Below are positions 6,059-9,317 of a stretch of DNA of 9,317 bases, one piece after another. The notes under the pieces are model-generated. The model did not search any database. It was not told the DNA's origin and worked only from the letters and a program-made list of their open reading frames with translations. This DNA is from Ruminococcus sp. (GTDB lineage: Bacteria > Bacillota > Clostridia > Oscillospirales > Ruminococcaceae). The position numbers were made by a program, and so were the translations under genes. How positions within the stretch are numbered: position 1 is the stretch's first letter; every line of letters begins with the position of its first letter. The stretch covers positions 1 through 9,317 of the forward strand of contig JAGCWY010000094.1 in the NCBI GenBank assembly GCA_017961625.1, read 5' to 3'.

Positions 6059-6904
6059 ATGAACATAGGATTTATTGGCGCAGGAAAGGTCGGCTTTTCC
6101 CTCGGCAGGTATTTTGCCGAAAACGGGATACCCCTTTCCGGATATTACAGTCTTCATGTGCAGTCTGCCGCCGAGGCTGCAAAGTTTACGGGGAGCATGG
6201 TTTATTACGAGCTGTCAGATATTGTAAAGGACAGCAGCACGATATTTATAACAACTCCCGACAGCGCTGTGGCAGGGGTTTATGAGAGCATTAAAGAAAT
6301 GGGCATAGAAGGAAAATGCGTGTGCCATTGCAGTGGAGCAATGTCTGCAGCCGAGACCTTTCCGGATATAAGAGAATATGGAGCAAGCGGCTATTCTATA
6401 CATCCGCTTTTCCCTATAAGCAGCAAGTATGAGTCCTTCAAGGAGCTTAATAACGCTTTTTTCTGTATTGAAGGCGATGAGGAGCATCTCTCAGACTGGA
6501 AGGAGCTCTTCGAAAGGCTCGGTAATGACATAAGGATTATTTCTGGCAGAATGAAGGGGGAATATCACGCAGCTTGCGCTATATCCAGCAATCTTATATG
6601 CGGACTTGCAGCTAAAAGCCTTTCGCTCATGAAGAAATGCGGCTTTTCGGAGATAGAGGCTCTAAAAGCCTTTGAGCCGCTGATAATGAGCAATATAAAG
6701 CGTATTCTGGCTGTAGGTCCTGAAGAAGCCCTTACAGGTCCCGTGGAGAGAAATGACGCCGACATCGTCGCAAGGCATATACAGTGCATGGATAATGATA
6801 TCGACAGGAGTATGTACAAGGCAGTTTCAAGGAAGCTTGTGGAGATAGCACAGCATAAGCATCCCGAAGCTGATTATATCGAAATGAAAAAGCTCCTGAA
6901 ATAA
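6059..6904 (+). CDS. panG: Rossmann/DUF2520 oxidoreductase, probable PanG-type ketopantoate reductase
   Basis: The 281-residue protein opens with an NAD(P)-binding Rossmann motif (GFIGAGKVG at 4-12, G7-x-G9-xx-G12). It then shows HCSGA (90-94), HPLFP (115-119), KGEYHAACAISSN (166-178) and LTGPVERND (226-234). This is the Rossmann-like plus DUF2520 architecture, whose helical C-terminus resembles 6-phosphogluconate dehydrogenase-type reductases. From memory, the Francisella ketopantoate reductase PanG is of this type. No classical panE or ilvC is visible here, and the gene converges on panBCD, so reduction of 2-dehydropantoate to pantoate is the likely reaction. ATG 6059 has AGGAGG 8 nt upstream. 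The architecture is confident. The PanG function and symbol rest on context. Confidence 0.85.
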   Translation: MNIGFIGAGKVGFSLGRYFAENGIPLSGYYSLHVQSAAEAAKFTGSMVYYELSDIVKDSSTIFITTPDSAVAGVYESIKEMGIEGKCVCHCSGAMSAAETFPDIREYGASGYSIHPLFPISSKYESFKELNNAFFCIEGDEEHLSDWKELFERLGNDIRIISGRMKGEYHAACAISSNLICGLAAKSLSLMKKCGFSEIEALKAFEPLIMSNIKRILAVGPEEALTGPVERNDADIVARHIQCMDNDIDRSMYKAVSRKLVEIAQHKHPEADYIEMKKLLK

Positions 6905-6907
6905 TGG

Positions 6908-6946
6908 AAAGTCCGTAAGCGTCATAAGGAACGCTTACGGACTTTT
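6908..6946. terminator. Bidirectional terminator between panG-type gene and panD
   Basis: A perfect 14-bp stem (AAAGTCCGTAAGCG with its complement at 6932-6945) closes a 10-nt loop. It is flanked by A-runs and T-runs on both strands, so it can end the convergent transcripts from both sides. The stem starts 3 bp after one stop codon and ends 7 bp from the other. Confidence 0.93.
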
Positions 6947-6952
6947 GTATCA

Positions 6953-7336
6953 TTACATTAATGTGCCATGCTTTTCATAATTCGCAACTCTAATTATATT
7001 ATTTTTTTCGTCCACAAAGACTACCTTCGGGCGGTGAGACTTTATTTCTTCGGGAGACATTGCAACGTATGACATTATTATCACTGGGTCTCCTTTCTGT
7101 CCGGAGCGTGCCGCGGCTCCATTGAGACATATAACGCCGCTTCCACGCTCCCCGGCGATAACGTAGGTCTCTATGCGGCTGCCGCTGTTTACGTTGACTA
7201 TATGTACGCGTTCGTATTCGTAAAGCCCTGCGGCTTCCATGAGCTTCTCATCTATAGTGACACTGCCGACGTAATTCAGTTCAGCCTGAGTTATGACAGC
7301 ACGGTGTATCTTGCTTTTGAGCATTGATATTTCCAT
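6953..7336 (-). CDS. panD: Aspartate 1-decarboxylase precursor
   Basis: PanD is a pyruvoyl enzyme that decarboxylates L-aspartate to beta-alanine in the cytoplasm. The 127-residue length is typical. The self-cleavage site G24-S25 lies in NYVGSVTID, where Ser25 becomes the pyruvoyl group. Also present are K9 and H11 in SKIHRA, Y22, R54, T57 and Y58, all at the positions found in the E. coli enzyme. GSGVICLNGAAAR (65-77) is the conserved substrate-pocket segment. The start ATG has AAGGAGG 5 nt upstream. It is the last gene of the panB-panC-panD operon, 10 nt after panC, with the panC stop codon abutting its ribosome site. The proenzyme appears intact and processable. Confidence 0.97.
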   Translation of the reverse strand: MEISMLKSKIHRAVITQAELNYVGSVTIDEKLMEAAGLYEYERVHIVNVNSGSRIETYVIAGERGSGVICLNGAAARSGQKGDPVIIMSYVAMSPEEIKSHRPKVVFVDEKNNIIRVANYEKHGTLM

Positions 7337-7346
7337 GACAGCCTCC

Positions 7347-8195
7347 TTATACGTCCTCTGTGAAGAAGTTGTCTATGAGGCGGGTGCTGCCGATATATAC
7401 CGCTATAGCGCAGATCGCTGGACGGTCGAGAGTGCTTATCTGTTGCATAGTATCACAGTCAACTATTTTTACGTAGTCGGTACTGGCAAGGGGCTCCGCT
7501 TCAATATGCTTTTTCATGGCGGAGATAATGACTGAGCAGTTCTTCTCGCCTTTTCTTACCATAGCCGTTCCGAGAGCTATTGCCTGTGATAGTACAAGTG
7601 AAGCCTTCCTTTCGGCTCCGCTGAGATAGGTGTTCCTGGAGCTCTTTGCAAGTCCGTCGACTTCTCGAACTATGGGACAGCCGATTATCTTTATGTCCAT
7701 ATTCAAGTCATCGGCTAAATGCCTGATGACAGCAAGCTGTTGTGCATCCTTTTTGCCGAAGTAGGCACAGTCAGGCTGCACTATATTGAACAGTTTTGAT
7801 ACCACGGTACATACTCCCCGGAAGTGTACGGGACGGCTCAGACCGCAGAGCTCCTCTGTGAGAACAGTCATATCAACAAAAGAAGAGAAGCCTTTGCGGT
7901 ACATTTCCTCAGGTTCTGGAGCAAATATGATATCGCCGCCGTGAGCTTCAACGAGATGCGAGTCACGTTCAATATCACGAGGATAGCTTTCAAGGTCCTC
8001 AGACGGACCAAACTGCATGGGATTCACGAAATCCGATACCACTGTCCTGTCGTTGTCCCTGTGTGAAGCATCTATAAGGCTTGCATGTCCTTCGTGGAGA
8101 TAACCCATTGTAGGAACAAGACCTATTGTAAGTCCCTGAGCTCTCCATTCCTTTACCTGTCTGCGCACTTCATCTATATTTTTTACGATTCTCAT
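7347..8195 (-). CDS. panC: Pantothenate synthetase (pantoate-beta-alanine ligase)
   Basis: PanC joins pantoate and beta-alanine with ATP through a pantoyl-adenylate intermediate. The 282-residue protein has the full set of signatures: VPTMGYLHEGH (27-37, HxGH nucleotide motif), FVNPMQFGPSEDLESYPR (56-73), RPVHFRGVCTVVSKLF (121-136), FGKKDAQQL (146-154) and REVDGLAKSSRN (177-188). The usual MSSRN reads KSSRN, and the residue before FVNP is Asp rather than the common Ile. Neither change touches the core catalytic motifs. Start ATG 8195 follows the panB stop codon after one nucleotide, with AAGGAG 10 nt upstream inside panB. An in-frame GTG at 8204 would sit only 1 nt from that ribosome site and is less likely. 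Translation is probably coupled to panB. Confidence 0.97.
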   Translation of the reverse strand: MRIVKNIDEVRRQVKEWRAQGLTIGLVPTMGYLHEGHASLIDASHRDNDRTVVSDFVNPMQFGPSEDLESYPRDIERDSHLVEAHGGDIIFAPEPEEMYRKGFSSFVDMTVLTEELCGLSRPVHFRGVCTVVSKLFNIVQPDCAYFGKKDAQQLAVIRHLADDLNMDIKIIGCPIVREVDGLAKSSRNTYLSGAERKASLVLSQAIALGTAMVRKGEKNCSVIISAMKKHIEAEPLASTDYVKIVDCDTMQQISTLDRPAICAIAVYIGSTRLIDNFFTEDV

Positions 8196-8196
8196 A

Positions 8197-9036
8197 TCAG
8201 CCACACTCCTTCATAAGCTGGCTTATCACATCTTCTTCCGCAGAGTAAGTATGTTCCTCCGAGGGGAAAGCTCCAGACTTCGTTTCGGAAATGTATTCCA
8301 AGATGCCTTTTCGGATGAGTGCTCCGGCATCTGCAAAGCACTTTACGAATTTAGGCGTGTGACCTGCTGTAAGTCCAAGCATATCCTGATATACCAGTAC
8401 CTGCCCGTCGCAGCCGCTGCCTGCACCGATACCGATAGTCGGGATAGCAAGTTTTTGTGTGATGATCTCTGCAAGCTTTGAAGGTATACCCTCCAGCACG
8501 ACCGCACAGGCGCCTGCCTCCTGTATTTCCAGAGCGTCGTTTATGAGCTTCCTTGCCTTGTCAAGGCTCCTGCCCTGTACCCTGAATCCACCGAAGGCAT
8601 TTACAGACTGCGGTGTAAGACCGAGGTGAGCAACAACGGGAATTGAAGCGTTCACAATAGATTGTATCTGTTCGCATACCTCAGAGCCGCCTTCCAGTTT
8701 TACTGCGTTCGCGCCGCCTTCTTTTACAAGTCTGCCGGCATTGATGACGGCGTCCCGGACGTCTGTTTGATAGGACATAAATGGCATATCGGCTACGATA
8801 AAGGCGTTTCTTGCCCCACGTGAGACAGCGGCGGTATGATGGATCATATCCTCCATAGTTACGGGAAGCGTGTTCTCATAGCCAAGCATTACCATACCGA
8901 GGGAATCTCCGACTAGTATTGCGTTGACGCCGCATTCATCCATGATAGCGGCTGTGGTTGAGTCGTAGGCAGTAAGCATCGTTATCCTGTCGCCCGATTG
9001 CTTCTGCTTAAGCAAAGTTGAGATCGTGTTTTTCAT
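8197..9036 (-). CDS. panB: 3-methyl-2-oxobutanoate hydroxymethyltransferase
   Basis: PanB transfers a hydroxymethyl group from 5,10-methylene-tetrahydrofolate to alpha-ketoisovalerate, giving ketopantoate, the first committed pantothenate step. The 279 residues match the family length and TIM-barrel pattern. Metal ligands are D44 (LVGDSLG), D83 (VADMPF) and E115 (KLEGG); E182 (VLEGIP) is the expected catalytic base. HLGLTPQ (137-143), GGFRVQG (149-155) and IGIGAG (201-206) are family hallmarks. ATG 9036 has AAGGAG about 10 nt upstream. It is the first gene of panB-panC-panD and has its own promoter after the right-hand repeat. No riboswitch-like leader is visible; the leader is only about 50 nt. 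Confidence 0.97.
   Translation of the reverse strand: MKNTISTLLKQKQSGDRITMLTAYDSTTAAIMDECGVNAILVGDSLGMVMLGYENTLPVTMEDMIHHTAAVSRGARNAFIVADMPFMSYQTDVRDAVINAGRLVKEGGANAVKLEGGSEVCEQIQSIVNASIPVVAHLGLTPQSVNAFGGFRVQGRSLDKARKLINDALEIQEAGACAVVLEGIPSKLAEIITQKLAIPTIGIGAGSGCDGQVLVYQDMLGLTAGHTPKFVKCFADAGALIRKGILEYISETKSGAFPSEEHTYSAEEDVISQLMKECG
8206..8211 (-). promoter_or_regulatory. Ribosome site deciding the panC start
   Basis: AAGGAG inside the last codons of panB lies 10 nt before ATG 8195 but only 1 nt before GTG 8204, which favours the ATG. Confidence 0.75.
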
Positions 9037-9095
9037 ATTCAGTTTTCTCCTTAAAAGATGTTACCTTTCTGATTGTTCAGATAAGATACATTGAT

Positions 9096-9104
9096 ATTAT
9101 ATCA
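9096..9104 (-). promoter_or_regulatory. Extended -10 promoter of panBCD
   Basis: On the minus strand TGATATAAT gives a perfect TATAAT with a TG extension. The hexamer 17 bp upstream (ATATTC) is a poor -35, so the promoter would rely on the extended -10. A second weak TGCTATAAA box in the right repeat (9240-9245) also points toward panB. Confidence 0.65.
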
Positions 9105-9214
9105 GCAGAACATGAACAGAATATTAACGGGCAGTAGCTTTTGGGATATGCTTAAAAATTTCATATACTAATACAAATGGGGCTGTAAAAAAACTCAGTC
9201 TCCCAAACGAACAC

Positions 9215-9235
9215 GGGGCCTCGTAAAGAGGCCCC
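9215..9235. terminator. GC-rich hairpin in right repeat
   Basis: The same perfect 8-bp GGGGCCTC/GAGGCCCC stem as in the left copy. Here it lies between the outward promoter and panB. It could insulate panB from transcription entering from the right, or the outside gene from the inside. It has no clean U-tract on either strand. Confidence 0.45.
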
Positions 9236-9273
9236 GAATTTTATAGCAAAAAAACAAACTGCACAACAATAAC

Positions 9274-9302
9274 TTGCGTGCAGCTGTTTTTAGTGATATA
9301 AT
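9274..9302 (+). promoter_or_regulatory. Outward-facing promoter in right repeat
   Basis: TTGCGT (9274-9279), a 17-bp spacer, then TATAAT (9297-9302) preceded by TGA. It points rightward out of the window and mirrors the promoter in the left copy. Confidence 0.6.
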
Positions 9303-9317
9303 CAAACTGTGACAAAT

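Larger units (their letters stand above)
9179..9306 (+). repeat. Right copy of 128-bp structured inverted repeat
   Basis: This is the reverse-complement partner of 12-139, with corresponding positions summing to 9318, no indels and two substitutions. It lies upstream of panB. Flanking sequences differ from the left copy on both sides, so the repeat has real boundaries. The inner edge is clean at GGGGCTG. Outside 9306 a weak resemblance (ACAAAT against CCAAAT) leaves open that the element continues beyond the window. I see no clear target-site duplication. Confidence 0.93.

Noticed and set aside
8196..8204. GTG start for panC giving MADMRIV
   Set aside because: The GTG is only 1 nt from the AAGGAG site, whereas ATG 8195 is at a workable 10 nt and gives the usual MRIV-type beginning.
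9037..9178. Riboswitch or attenuator upstream of panB
   Set aside because: The predicted leader is only about 50 nt and shows no conserved aptamer pattern or terminator/antiterminator pair.
1..9317. Composite transposon with the 128-bp repeats as insertion-sequence ends
   Set aside because: No transposase is visible, the repeats carry no clear target-site duplication, and the enclosed genes are ordinary metabolic and regulatory genes. It remains open only as a question about flanking DNA.
1..9317. CRISPR array, tRNA or rRNA genes
   Set aside because: No regularly spaced short repeats were seen, and no stretch with recognisable tRNA or rRNA features was found on either strand.

Overview
The window looks like chromosomal DNA of a low-to-mid GC Gram-positive anaerobe of the Clostridia. 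A Ruminococcus-like member of the Oscillospiraceae is my best guess. The grounds are strong AGGAGG-type ribosome sites, very AT-rich intergenic DNA with sigma-A promoters, an ECF sigma/anti-sigma pair, a Thr/Glu-rich lipoprotein linker, and a pantothenate locus paired with a DUF2520 (PanG-type) gene. The taxonomic call is inference.

Layout. (1) 12-139 is a structured 128-bp non-coding repeat. A near-identical copy (126/128) lies in inverted orientation at the other edge, 9179-9306. (2) 158-1582 (-) is a PAS-like/GAF/GGDEF diguanylate cyclase. (3) After an AT-rich gap, 1944-2147 (+) encodes a 67-residue single-pass membrane protein with a charged coiled-coil tail. (4) 2296-3564 (-) is a lipoprotein with a long Thr/Glu linker. 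(5) 3696-5766 (-) is a two-gene operon of an ECF sigma factor and a one-TM anti-sigma-like protein. (6) 6059-6904 (+) is a Rossmann/DUF2520 protein, probably the PanG-type ketopantoate reductase. (7) 6953-9036 (-) is the operon panB-panC-panD. The two pan transcription units converge on a shared bidirectional terminator.

How the genes fit together. PanB makes ketopantoate, the DUF2520 protein probably reduces it to pantoate, PanD makes beta-alanine from aspartate, and PanC ligates the two. The window would then hold the whole pantothenate pathway. The second theme is envelope sensing. The ectodomain of the anti-sigma and the mature part of the neighbouring lipoprotein share landmark motifs in the same order (APFGDF; LAE-F-FN; ID-D followed by NILG; a C-E-W module; an AK/SD motif). 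They look like a membrane-anchored copy and a lipid-anchored copy of one unrecognised two-module domain. This is the most unusual protein-level observation here.

Regulatory DNA is unusually readable. Six gene promoters, and the promoter inside each terminal repeat, carry an extended -10 (TG-N-TATAAT-like). Most have a 17-bp spacer to a recognisable -35. Each 128-bp repeat combines hairpins that could terminate transcription with a promoter facing out of the window, so it could serve as a terminator/promoter cassette or as the end of a mobile element.
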